A stretch of 30,822 bases of DNA. Origin: a virus. Made by a program: the position numbers and the translations under genes. Below, piece after piece: positions 14,898-22,325 of this stretch (the stretch's first letter is position 1; the number at the start of each line of letters is the position of its first letter). Location of the stretch: positions 1 through 30,822 of IMG/VR virus record IMGVR_UViG_3300031857_000912. One strand, written 5' to 3'. The notes beneath the pieces were generated by a model. It saw nothing but the letters and a program-made list of their open reading frames with translations, made no database searches and had not been told where the DNA came from.

Positions 14898-15941
14898 GTG
14901 GCAGGCGTAATTGTCGCCTTCGACGGTTGGAACGCTTCTGGCGTAGGCTGGGGCGAACAAGGTTGGGGCGAAGGTGTTGGCAATCTTACTGCGACAGGTG
15001 CGGTAGGAACTGTCTCGCTTTCTACTGACCAAGTAATAGTTATTACTGGCCTAGAGGCGACAGGACAACTTGGCATTGTATTTGTAGTTACGGATCAAGT
15101 TTTAGCCGTTACCGGCGTTGCGGGTACGGGGCAGACTGGTGATGTAACGGTAGATACTACTCAGTACGTACTGGTCACAGGTGTTGAAGCTACGGGCGAA
15201 TTGGGCGATGTAGCAGTCATCGCTAATTCCGTTATTGTTAAAGAAGTCGGCGTCGATGCTACCGGGGAACTTGGCACTGTATTTGTAGTTACAGATCAAG
15301 TTCTTGCCGTTACCGGGCTTGAGGCTATAGGCGAGCTAGGCGATGAGATCGTCGTTGCCACGGCGGTAGTAATAGAAGACGGTGTTGAAGGTACGGGAGT
15401 TTTGGGGACTATATCCGTCGTCACGGATCAAGTTCTCGCTGTAACAGGAGTTGCAGCCACCGGGCAGATCGGCACTGTATCTATATTTATTACTACCGCT
15501 GCGGACGTTACTGGGGTATCCGGTACTGGGCAGCTTGGTACGGTAACAGTTGGCGCGGACGCTCCGTTTGCAGTAACCGGAGTAGCAGGTACTGGACAGC
15601 TTGGCGATGAAGTTATTGTTGCTACAGCCGTTGTAATTGAGGACGGCGTTCAGGGCGGCATAATACTTGGAACTGTTTCGTTAGTGCTCGATTGTGTCTT
15701 CCCGGTTACGGGGGTTGGGGCAACGGGCGAACTAGGAACCGTAACTCAAAATTCCGTCTATTTGGTGACGGGCGTGGCAGCGACCGGAGAACTCGGTACT
15801 GTGCACGTAAGGCAGGATAGAATAGTAATTGTGACCGGGGTTTCTGCAACAGGTAATATCGGGTCTCAGTCGCCCGCAGTGAACGTATGGGGTCTGATTA
15901 ATACTAACCAGAGCGCGAACTGGACCCAAATCGCGGCGTGA
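14898..15941 (+). CDS. repeat-rich virion protein, likely fibre
   Basis: A 347-residue protein starting at GTG 14898. It has a short N-terminal region WNASGVGWGEQGWGEGVG, then about 14 copies of a degenerate unit of roughly 20-26 residues built on VTGVxATGxLGTVxV, and a C-terminus with VWGLINTNQSANWTQIA. It has very little charge and no enzyme motif. Such Val/Thr/Gly repeats suit a beta-solenoid or stacked-strand shaft. Codons are AT-richer than those of the capsid genes. It is inferred to be part of a fibre or spike. Confidence 0.78.
   Translation: MAGVIVAFDGWNASGVGWGEQGWGEGVGNLTATGAVGTVSLSTDQVIVITGLEATGQLGIVFVVTDQVLAVTGVAGTGQTGDVTVDTTQYVLVTGVEATGELGDVAVIANSVIVKEVGVDATGELGTVFVVTDQVLAVTGLEAIGELGDEIVVATAVVIEDGVEGTGVLGTISVVTDQVLAVTGVAATGQIGTVSIFITTAADVTGVSGTGQLGTVTVGADAPFAVTGVAGTGQLGDEVIVATAVVIEDGVQGGIILGTVSLVLDCVFPVTGVGATGELGTVTQNSVYLVTGVAATGELGTVHVRQDRIVIVTGVSATGNIGSQSPAVNVWGLINTNQSANWTQIAA
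14980..15860 (+). repeat. degenerate coding repeats in the shaft protein
   Basis: About 14 imperfect units encode VTGVxATGxLG-type modules. The closest nucleotide pair is about 15068-15117 and 15267-15316, sharing TTGGCAxTGTATTTGTAGTT and flanks about 200 bases apart. A second pair of EDGV units is near 15340-15390 and 15605-15660. Paired similarity points to multi-unit duplications after the original repeats diverged. Confidence 0.8.
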
Positions 15942-15950
15942 GGTAATTAA

Positions 15951-17060
15951 ATGAGCACATACTCAACTAATCTGGCTCTTGAACTCATCGGTACCGGTGA
16001 GCAGGCCGGTACTTGGGGTAACACGACCAACACGAACCTTGGCACTCTGATTGAGCAAGCCATCTCGGGTTATGTTACTCAGGCCGTCGCCACGGGCACG
16101 GACACTACTCTGACCATCCCGAACGGTGCTACGGGCGTTGCTCGTAACATGTATATCGAACTGACGGGGACGGGCGGCACCAATACGAACCTGATTGTTC
16201 CTGCGAACAAGAAGCTTTACTTCATCTACAACAACGCTTCAGGCGCTGTGACGGTGAAGGTGTCGGGCCAGACCGGTGTATCGGTTGCGGCAGGCAGGAA
16301 GCTTCTTCTGGTTAGTAACGGCACAGACATTGTTGAAGCGACGAGCTACATCACGAGCGGCGGCGCGATCAGCTTTGATAGTTTGTCGGTTACGAACCTG
16401 ACGGCGACTTCTGGCACGGTTACGACCCTTGCTTCTACGTCGGCCAATATCACTACGCTGACCGGAACAAGTGCAAACATCACCACGATGTCCGGCACGA
16501 CAGCTACGTATACGTCAGCCACGGTCTCAAACCTGAGTTCAACCTCAGCCAATATCAGCACGCTGACGGGTACAAACTGGTCGGCTACGAGCCTGACGTT
16601 GTCGAATGCTCTTACGAGAGCGCAAGGCGGTACAGGGATTTCTACTGCTCCGACAGACGGACAGGTCCTGATCGGCAACGGCTCTGGCTATACCCTGTCT
16701 ACGATTACGGCAGGGTCGGGCATCATTGTCACCAACGCAACGGGCAGTATTTCAATCTCTGCTTCGGCTTCTGGCGGTGGGCTTCCGACGATGAACGTCG
16801 TGACGGGAACTACTCAGGCAGCAGTGGCAAGTAATCAGTATGTATTGACCAATGCAGCGACAACGACGGTAACTTTGCCTGCTTCACCTGCCGCTGGGGA
16901 TACGGTTTATATAACGGTACTAAATAGATTGACTACGAATGTTGTGGCGCGTAATGGACAAAATATTCAGGGACTCGCTGAAAATTTAACTCTGGATGCC
17001 CCTTACGCATCAGCGCAACTTCGCTTTTCTGACGCAACTAGAGGATGGGTTTTGACATGA
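15951..17060 (+). CDS. tail fibre protein
   Basis: A 369-residue protein. The N-terminus, NLALELIGTGEQAGTWGNTT with NTNLGTLIEQAISG, is a start I associate with phage tail fibres. The centre is a long Ser/Thr/Ala stretch with repeated TSANITTLTGTSANITT-like units, then RAQGGTGISTAPTDGQVLIG, the G-G-T-G turn typical of trimeric fibre shafts, and a beta-rich C-terminal cap. ATG 15951 has a GAGG about nine bases before. Its stop overlaps the next ATG. It likely forms the shaft carrying receptor-binding parts encoded downstream. Confidence 0.85.
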   Translation: MSTYSTNLALELIGTGEQAGTWGNTTNTNLGTLIEQAISGYVTQAVATGTDTTLTIPNGATGVARNMYIELTGTGGTNTNLIVPANKKLYFIYNNASGAVTVKVSGQTGVSVAAGRKLLLVSNGTDIVEATSYITSGGAISFDSLSVTNLTATSGTVTTLASTSANITTLTGTSANITTMSGTTATYTSATVSNLSSTSANISTLTGTNWSATSLTLSNALTRAQGGTGISTAPTDGQVLIGNGSGYTLSTITAGSGIIVTNATGSISISASASGGGLPTMNVVTGTTQAAVASNQYVLTNAATTTVTLPASPAAGDTVYITVLNRLTTNVVARNGQNIQGLAENLTLDAPYASAQLRFSDATRGWVLT

Positions 17061-18004
17061 GCGTTTATTCACAATTCAACACGATGCCGACTAACCCTCG
17101 TGCAGTGCAAGTTATTACCTCTACACAAAACTGGTCTCCTCCCGCATCAGGCTGGGTCAATTTTGTTGCCATAGGCGCTGGCGGTGGCGGTACTGGTGGG
17201 TACAACCTATATGACTATGGCGGGACCTTTTCCGGTAGTTCAGGGGGTAGAGGTGGCGCTGCTGGCGGGCTTGCTATCAAATCGATTTATGTAACTAAAG
17301 GGCAGTCTTATACGATCACTATAGGCGCTGGTGGCGCTGGCGCGACGAACGGAAATAACGCTGCTACTGGTGGATCTACTACCATAGTAGGTCCCGGTAT
17401 CAGTCTGACAGTTACTGGCGGGGCCGGAGCTAATAAAAACGTTGCCTCTGTTGGTGGCACCGTAGTAAATACAGCAAACGCCACTTACGATTTTTATGCA
17501 CAAGGTGGTGGCGCAAATAGTTATGGCGGAGGCGCTGTAGCACTTTATGGAAATACTGCATTTGCAACTTCTAATACTGCACAGGGTGCAGGCACAGGGA
17601 GTTCATCAGGTTACGGGTTCCCGGCTGCATTAGGGCCTAACGGTACACCTAAAATTCCTGCGGTGTCTTCCGAAGGTGGATTAGTACCGGCTGCTGCTAC
17701 TGCCGCTCAATCCGCTGCAAATTCTGGCGGTGCAGGAATGAGTAACTACGTAAGCGGTAATAGTTATATGGTTACTCAAGCATCTGGTTCTGGAGCATTC
17801 GCTGGTGGAACTCAATCTTACGCCGAGGGATATTTGTATAACTACGGTGCCGTTTCGATTTCACGCGGCGGTATTCCGGGCACTGGAGCCGGCGGCGGAG
17901 GCCCTTATTCGTCTACAGTGACAGATTATGCTAATACTCAAGCATATGTGTCTGCTGAAGGTAGTGCCGGCGGCGCTGGATGCGTAATTGTGGAGATCCT
18001 CTAA
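17057..18004 (+). CDS. glycine-rich tail fibre tip / receptor-binding candidate
   Basis: A 315-residue protein starting at ATG 17057 (ATGA overlap; the upstream ATG at 17045 lies in the fibre gene). It begins with WSPPASGWVNFVAIGAGGGG and continues with many Gly-rich runs (GGRGGAAGG, TITIGAGGAGATNG, GAGGGG). This matches glycine-rich phage domains, and recalls polyglycine-II folds of T4-like gp38 adhesins. Codons are more AT-ending than in capsid or portal genes, suggesting recent module exchange. Host-receptor binding is inferred. Confidence 0.8.
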   Translation: MSVYSQFNTMPTNPRAVQVITSTQNWSPPASGWVNFVAIGAGGGGTGGYNLYDYGGTFSGSSGGRGGAAGGLAIKSIYVTKGQSYTITIGAGGAGATNGNNAATGGSTTIVGPGISLTVTGGAGANKNVASVGGTVVNTANATYDFYAQGGGANSYGGGAVALYGNTAFATSNTAQGAGTGSSSGYGFPAALGPNGTPKIPAVSSEGGLVPAAATAAQSAANSGGAGMSNYVSGNSYMVTQASGSGAFAGGTQSYAEGYLYNYGAVSISRGGIPGTGAGGGGPYSSTVTDYANTQAYVSAEGSAGGAGCVIVEIL

Positions 18005-18396
18005 TGGAGAACGTATACGAAGTTTTTTCAACTAGTGGCGTATCTCTTGGGATAATCGTTGCCACAGAAGAAGTGGTAAATGCTAAATATCCGGGGCGGT
18101 ACGTTTTTATTCGGGAAAATAATACTATCCCCCCTGTAATAATTAGTCAGGAATTTAAAAAACGGTTTACAGAAACGGAACTTACTGCCCTGACTAATTT
18201 CGTTGCTGCGACTCAAAAGACATGCCTTAAAAATCTTTTAACGGCACTCGATACCGTTGACGCAGAGTATGTTTTTGGAAATGAACCTGCTAATAAAGAT
18301 AAAACGGCAGCGATTGCAGCAAACATACTTACTGCGGAGCGAGCCGACATTGTATTTAGTACGCATGTGACCCCCGCTGAATCGCCGTTTTATTAA
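18004..18396 (+). CDS. small protein next to fibre tip (assembly helper?)
   Basis: A 130-residue protein starting at ATG 18004, overlapping the preceding TAA, with GGAG at 17992-17995. It has a short beta N-terminus (MENVYEVFSTSGVSLGIIVA), then mixed regions and a helical second half (LTALTNFVAATQKTCLKNLL). It has no recognised domain. It is AT-rich like its neighbour, so the pair probably moved together. A position directly after a receptor-binding gene fits a fibre assembly chaperone, but this is a guess. Confidence 0.72.
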   Translation: MENVYEVFSTSGVSLGIIVATEEVVNAKYPGRYVFIRENNTIPPVIISQEFKKRFTETELTALTNFVAATQKTCLKNLLTALDTVDAEYVFGNEPANKDKTAAIAANILTAERADIVFSTHVTPAESPFY

Positions 18397-18408
18397 GAGG
18401 GCGCTGCT

Positions 18409-18897
18409 ATGATGACTCTCGTCAGTACGTTTCTGTCATTTCTGGCAGGTGGCTTGCCTAAAATTTTGTCGATCTTCCAAGACCGGCAGGATAAGAAGCA
18501 TGAGCTTGCTCTCGTTGCTGCCCAGAAAGAACGCGAGTTGGCTTTGGCCGAGCGCGGCTTCATAGCACAGGCACGGGTAGAAGAGATCAAGCTGGAGCAG
18601 ATACAGACACAGACGGCTGCCGAGGAGCGTCAGGCGCTTTACCAACACGATGTCGAAATCGGCAAGGGTGCAAGCCAGTGGATGATCAATCTGCGCGCTT
18701 CGGTGCGTCCGGTCGTGACTTACATCTTTGTGCTGGAACTCGTGGCGCTGAATGTCGCAGGGGTCTGGTATGCCTACACCACGGGCATCCCGTTTGCGAT
18801 TGCAATGGAGAATGTTTTCTCGGACGACGAGATGCTGATTCTGAGTTCAATCATCGCCTTTTGGTTCGGGACACAAGCATTCCAGAAAAAGGGATAA
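18409..18897 (+). CDS. holin (GTA 3TM type)
   Basis: A 162-residue membrane protein that should form lesions letting the lysozyme reach the cell wall. Seen features: an N-terminal hydrophobic/amphipathic segment (MMTLVSTFLSFLAGGL), a long charged helix (residues 24-80, rich in Glu, Lys, Gln), the conserved RASVRPVVTYIFVLELVALN (from about 97), a second span ending VAGVWYAY and a third near the end (MLILSSIIAFWFGTQAF). This matches the three-span holin family of gene transfer agents and phages. GAGGG precedes ATG 18409 or 18412. The next gene is the lysozyme. Confidence 0.88.
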   Translation: MMTLVSTFLSFLAGGLPKILSIFQDRQDKKHELALVAAQKERELALAERGFIAQARVEEIKLEQIQTQTAAEERQALYQHDVEIGKGASQWMINLRASVRPVVTYIFVLELVALNVAGVWYAYTTGIPFAIAMENVFSDDEMLILSSIIAFWFGTQAFQKKG

Positions 18898-18900
18898 GCG

Positions 18901-19389
18901 GTGAAGGTCAGCCCCGCCGCTATCCAGATGATCAAGCATCACGAGGGGGTAAGGACAAAACCTTACCGCTGTCCGGCGCTGCTTTGGACGGTTGGCGTCG
19001 GCCATGTGATTGATCCTACCCACGCGGCAGTAAAATATGAGGAGCGGAAGAATCTACCGATACCCGCAGGCTGGGATCGCGTCCTTTCGGTGGGAGAGGT
19101 GGATGCGCTTCTTGCTGAAGACCTTCGCAGGTTTGAGCGTGGTGTTCTTCGACTTTGCCCTGCTTCTGCTGGCAATCAGGGAATCTTCGATGCTCTCGTA
19201 TCTTTTTCGTTCAATGTCGGACTAGGCAATCTCCAGAGATCTTCTCTCCGGATGAAGACCAATCGGGGCGACTTCGACGAGGCGGCTGACGAGTTCCTGA
19301 AATGGACGAAGGCGGGTGGTAGAGTACTGCCGGGATTGGTTAAAAGGCGCAACGACGAACGTGCGTTGTACCTGTCGGGAGTACGGTAA
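18901..19389 (+). CDS. endolysin, GH24 lysozyme
   Basis: A 162-residue muramidase that cleaves the peptidoglycan glycan backbone. GTG 18901 has AAGGGA seven bases upstream. The catalytic region HHEGVRTKPYRCPALLWTVG has Glu15, Cys24 and Thr30: the E-8aa-(D/C)-5aa-T triad with Cys in place of the T4 Asp20. WTVGVGH and FSFNVGLGNLQRSSL are further family marks. No signal or membrane anchor is seen, so export should depend on the holin just upstream. Codons between 19090 and 19260 are unusually rich in CTT, GCT and TCT. Confidence 0.92.
   Translation: MKVSPAAIQMIKHHEGVRTKPYRCPALLWTVGVGHVIDPTHAAVKYEERKNLPIPAGWDRVLSVGEVDALLAEDLRRFERGVLRLCPASAGNQGIFDALVSFSFNVGLGNLQRSSLRMKTNRGDFDEAADEFLKWTKAGGRVLPGLVKRRNDERALYLSGVR
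19103..19225 (+). CDS. possible nested membrane peptide inside the lysozyme gene
   Basis: A 40-residue open frame in the +1 frame of the lysozyme gene: MRFLLKTFAGLSVVFFDFAL followed by LLLAIRES and a short tail. ATG 19103 has GGGAGA at 19092-19097 five bases upstream. One clear hydrophobic span makes a small lysis-associated membrane protein conceivable. Evidence is weak: it is short, in a T-rich stretch that favours Leu/Phe codons in this frame. Confidence 0.22.
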   Translation: MRFLLKTFAGLSVVFFDFALLLLAIRESSMLSYLFRSMSD

Positions 19390-21680
19390 TGCCCTTACAA
19401 AGAGTCGATTTCAAACCCGGCGTCAATCGAGAAGTCACCAATTACGCTGGCGAGGGCGGCTTCTTCACCGTAGACAAGGTGCGGTTCCGTGGTGGCTACG
19501 CCCAAAAGATCGGTGGCTGGACCAACATTTCGTCCATCGGTAGTACATTTAAAGGCGTCGCCCGGTCACTCTGGAACTGGACCCTCCGCACTGGCTTGAC
19601 CATGCTTGGCGTGGGTACCAATCAGAAGTTCTACGTGGAATCGGGCGGCGAGTATCACGACATTACCCCGCTGGCCTTTTCGGGCGTCATTACTCAAAAC
19701 CCAATCCGGACAACCTCTGGCAGCAAGCAAATTGCCATTACCTCGACAGGGCATGGCGTATCAATCGGTACGTACGTTAACTTCTCCGGTGCGTCGGCTG
19801 TAGGCGGTATCACTGTCAGCGGGCAGTACGAAGTCATCGCGGTAGAAAGTTCCGATTCGTTTGTCATTCTTAGCTCTACTGCGGCGTCCTCATCCGCGAC
19901 TGGGGGCGGCTCTCTTGTTGTCGGTCAATACGATATCGACGCGGGTCCTGCAGTTTATACGAGCACAGTCGGTTGGGGCGGGCCTCCGTGGAGTTCTGGC
20001 GGCTGGGGGTCTAACACCCCTGCGGGTCTTGCTTTGCGCCTATGGTCACAATTTAACTACGGCGATGATCTGGTCTTCGCGGAGAACGGCGGAGATCTTT
20101 ATTACTGGACTGCTGATCCAACCACATGGTCTCGCGCCATGACGCTGGAGGCCAAGGCTAACTCCGTAGAGAAGTTCGCTACGGTTGCCACCGCTGCTTC
20201 AGGTTCCGTCACGTTGGTCGTGGCTGACGCTACGGGAATCAATACTGGCGCAATTGTTACGGGTAGTGGCATCGTCTCGGGCGCATATGTGCTCTCTACA
20301 TGGGACGGCAGCACGTCAGTCACTATCTCGGCGGCTACTACGTCTTCTCTGACGGCTACAAACATTTCGTTTAGCTACGCTGGTCGGCACGTACCAAACA
20401 AGACCAACCTGATCATTGACTCGCCGGTTGATGACTTCACGATCTGCTTTGGTGCAAACCCATACGATCCGACTAATTTCATTACAAGTTTTGACCCGTT
20501 GCTGATTCGTTGGTCGGATGCAGACAATCCGTACGAGTGGGTACCGGAGGTTACGAATCAATCTGGTGAACAGCGTCTGGCTAACGGCTCTAAGATCGTA
20601 GCGGCAACGACGGCGCGTCAAGAAATTATTCTTTGGACTGATACTTCTGTGTACTCCATGCAGTACCTTGGGCCTCCGTTTGTCTTTGGCTTCACGCTCC
20701 TTGATCAAGACATTTCTGTGGCTTCGCAGAATTCGGTCATCAACGTCAACAATGCCGTGTACTGGATGGGAACGGACAAGTTCTACGTCTATGACGGTCG
20801 CGTGAACACTTTGCCTTGCACCATTCGTCAACATGTCTACAGCACGCTGAACAAGGACCAGATTGCTCAAGTTGTCTGCGGGAACAACGAGCCATTCAGC
20901 GAAATCTGGTGGTTCTATCCGGGCACCGGCAGCACCGTTAATGACCGGTTTGTGATCTATAACTACCTTGATAACGTCTGGTCGTACGGTAATTTAAGTC
21001 GTACTGCGCTATCGCCTCAGACAATTCGGGATAACCCACAGATGGCATTTAGCGTTCAGTCGTCTTATCTTGATACGGATATCAACGCTTCCATTACGAC
21101 CATCACGCTTGTCGATGCTTCGTCCTACCCACGCGCAGGTACGATTGTTATTGACTCAGAGAAAATTACGTACACCGGTATCACCAACAACACTCTTACC
21201 GGATGTGTACGTGGCGCGAACGGGACGACGGCTGCTTCTCATACGGCCTACACGCCTGTGACCCTACCGGCTCCAAACCAAGTTATGTATCACGAGGTTG
21301 GCTGGGACGATGTGTCTACGGGCACAGCGGAGCCGATTGACTGCTTCATTGAGTCGTCAGACTTTGACATTGGTGACGGGCACAACTTTGGGTTTGTCTC
21401 GCGCATCATACCGGACATAAAGTTCTTGGGGTCAACGGTTACTAATCCGTCCCTGACGATATCTGTCCTGTCGCGTAACTACCCCGGCTCTGCTTACAGT
21501 ACGCCGGATATAAATCAGGTCAACGCGACGGCGGTTCTGCCGTACGAGATCTATACGGAGCAGTTATTCACTCGTGTCCGTGCGCGTCAGATGTCGGTAC
21601 GGGTTGGCTCTTCAGGGCTTGGCGTGTCGTGGCAGATGGGTGCCCTGCGTCTTGATATCAGGCCGGATGGTCGCCGGTAA
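19389..21680 (+). CDS. tail nozzle / DNA-stabilisation protein
   Basis: A 763-residue protein overlapping the lysozyme stop (TAATG). The N-terminus, VDFKPGVNREVTNYAGEGGF with KVRFRGGYAQKIGGW, is a start shared by large podovirus tail proteins of the nozzle or P22 gp10-like packaged-DNA stabilisation group. The body is beta-rich, with NPTTW-type and WSDADNPYEWVPEVTNQSGE segments and WSYGNLS, which suit a propeller-like fold. It should form the tube tip below the adaptor ring. Family placement is by pattern. Confidence 0.8.
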   Translation: MPLQRVDFKPGVNREVTNYAGEGGFFTVDKVRFRGGYAQKIGGWTNISSIGSTFKGVARSLWNWTLRTGLTMLGVGTNQKFYVESGGEYHDITPLAFSGVITQNPIRTTSGSKQIAITSTGHGVSIGTYVNFSGASAVGGITVSGQYEVIAVESSDSFVILSSTAASSSATGGGSLVVGQYDIDAGPAVYTSTVGWGGPPWSSGGWGSNTPAGLALRLWSQFNYGDDLVFAENGGDLYYWTADPTTWSRAMTLEAKANSVEKFATVATAASGSVTLVVADATGINTGAIVTGSGIVSGAYVLSTWDGSTSVTISAATTSSLTATNISFSYAGRHVPNKTNLIIDSPVDDFTICFGANPYDPTNFITSFDPLLIRWSDADNPYEWVPEVTNQSGEQRLANGSKIVAATTARQEIILWTDTSVYSMQYLGPPFVFGFTLLDQDISVASQNSVINVNNAVYWMGTDKFYVYDGRVNTLPCTIRQHVYSTLNKDQIAQVVCGNNEPFSEIWWFYPGTGSTVNDRFVIYNYLDNVWSYGNLSRTALSPQTIRDNPQMAFSVQSSYLDTDINASITTITLVDASSYPRAGTIVIDSEKITYTGITNNTLTGCVRGANGTTAASHTAYTPVTLPAPNQVMYHEVGWDDVSTGTAEPIDCFIESSDFDIGDGHNFGFVSRIIPDIKFLGSTVTNPSLTISVLSRNYPGSAYSTPDINQVNATAVLPYEIYTEQLFTRVRARQMSVRVGSSGLGVSWQMGALRLDIRPDGRR

Positions 21681-22291
21681 TGACAACTCCTCGCGGTGTA
21701 GTGCCGCCCAATTTGCCGATTGCGCTCAAGGAGTACAATCAGCGCAGCACAGAGCAGTTCAACAATGTTCTGCGCCTGTACTTTAACCAAGTATCAAACC
21801 GGATTAACGCACCGGTCCCACACGCTTCGTATTTTGACACCACGACACAGACGAATCCCGTAGCCAATACAACCAATCTTTTTACGTACAACTCGGTAGT
21901 TTCGGATTACGAAGTCACTCGCGGGACGCCAACCTCCAAGATCTACGTAGCCAATACGGGGGTCTATAACTTTCAGTTCTCGGCGCAGTTGGATAAGACC
22001 GGCGGTAGCGCAAGTGCTGTCTATATATGGCCTCGTATCAACGGGGTAAATGTCCCAGACTCGGCTACCAAGGTTGTCATTGACGGTCCGAACAGCGAGA
22101 TCGTGGCTGCTTGGAATTTTGTGCTGGTTATGAAGGCAAACGACTACTTTGAGTTGGCTTGGGAGTCTTCAGACACCGCTGTGGTCATCCCATACGTACC
22201 GATCAATAACATCCCATCTATCCCGTCTATCATCCTGTCGGTTACGTGGGTATCGAACTACGGCTCAGCTATTTATCAGGCTGCTACATGA
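21680..22291 (+). CDS. virion protein with C1q/TNF-like jelly-roll
   Basis: A 203-residue protein overlapping the previous stop (TAATG). A helical N-terminus (PIALKEYNQRSTEQFNNVLR) leads to a beta domain with NTGVYNFQFSAQL, a WPRINGVNVPDSA turn and ANDYFELAWESSDTAV, a pattern I associate with C1q/TNF-like jelly-roll domains of phage fibres and capsid spikes. It probably trimerises and binds the tail or head surface. The 34-base gap after it contains CCCCACGGGG, which could pair partly with the next gene's ribosome site. Confidence 0.8.
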   Translation: MTTPRGVVPPNLPIALKEYNQRSTEQFNNVLRLYFNQVSNRINAPVPHASYFDTTTQTNPVANTTNLFTYNSVVSDYEVTRGTPTSKIYVANTGVYNFQFSAQLDKTGGSASAVYIWPRINGVNVPDSATKVVIDGPNSEIVAAWNFVLVMKANDYFELAWESSDTAVVIPYVPINNIPSIPSIILSVTWVSNYGSAIYQAAT

Positions 22292-22325
22292 TAGTATTTA
22301 AACAACTTTTCCCCACGGGGGGTTT

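Noticed and set aside
18678-19013. 111-codon frame across holin end and lysozyme start
   Set aside because: Tempting as an Rz1-like embedded gene, but it lacks a lipobox signal and a ribosome site, and its Cys/Arg/Gly composition looks like a shadow.
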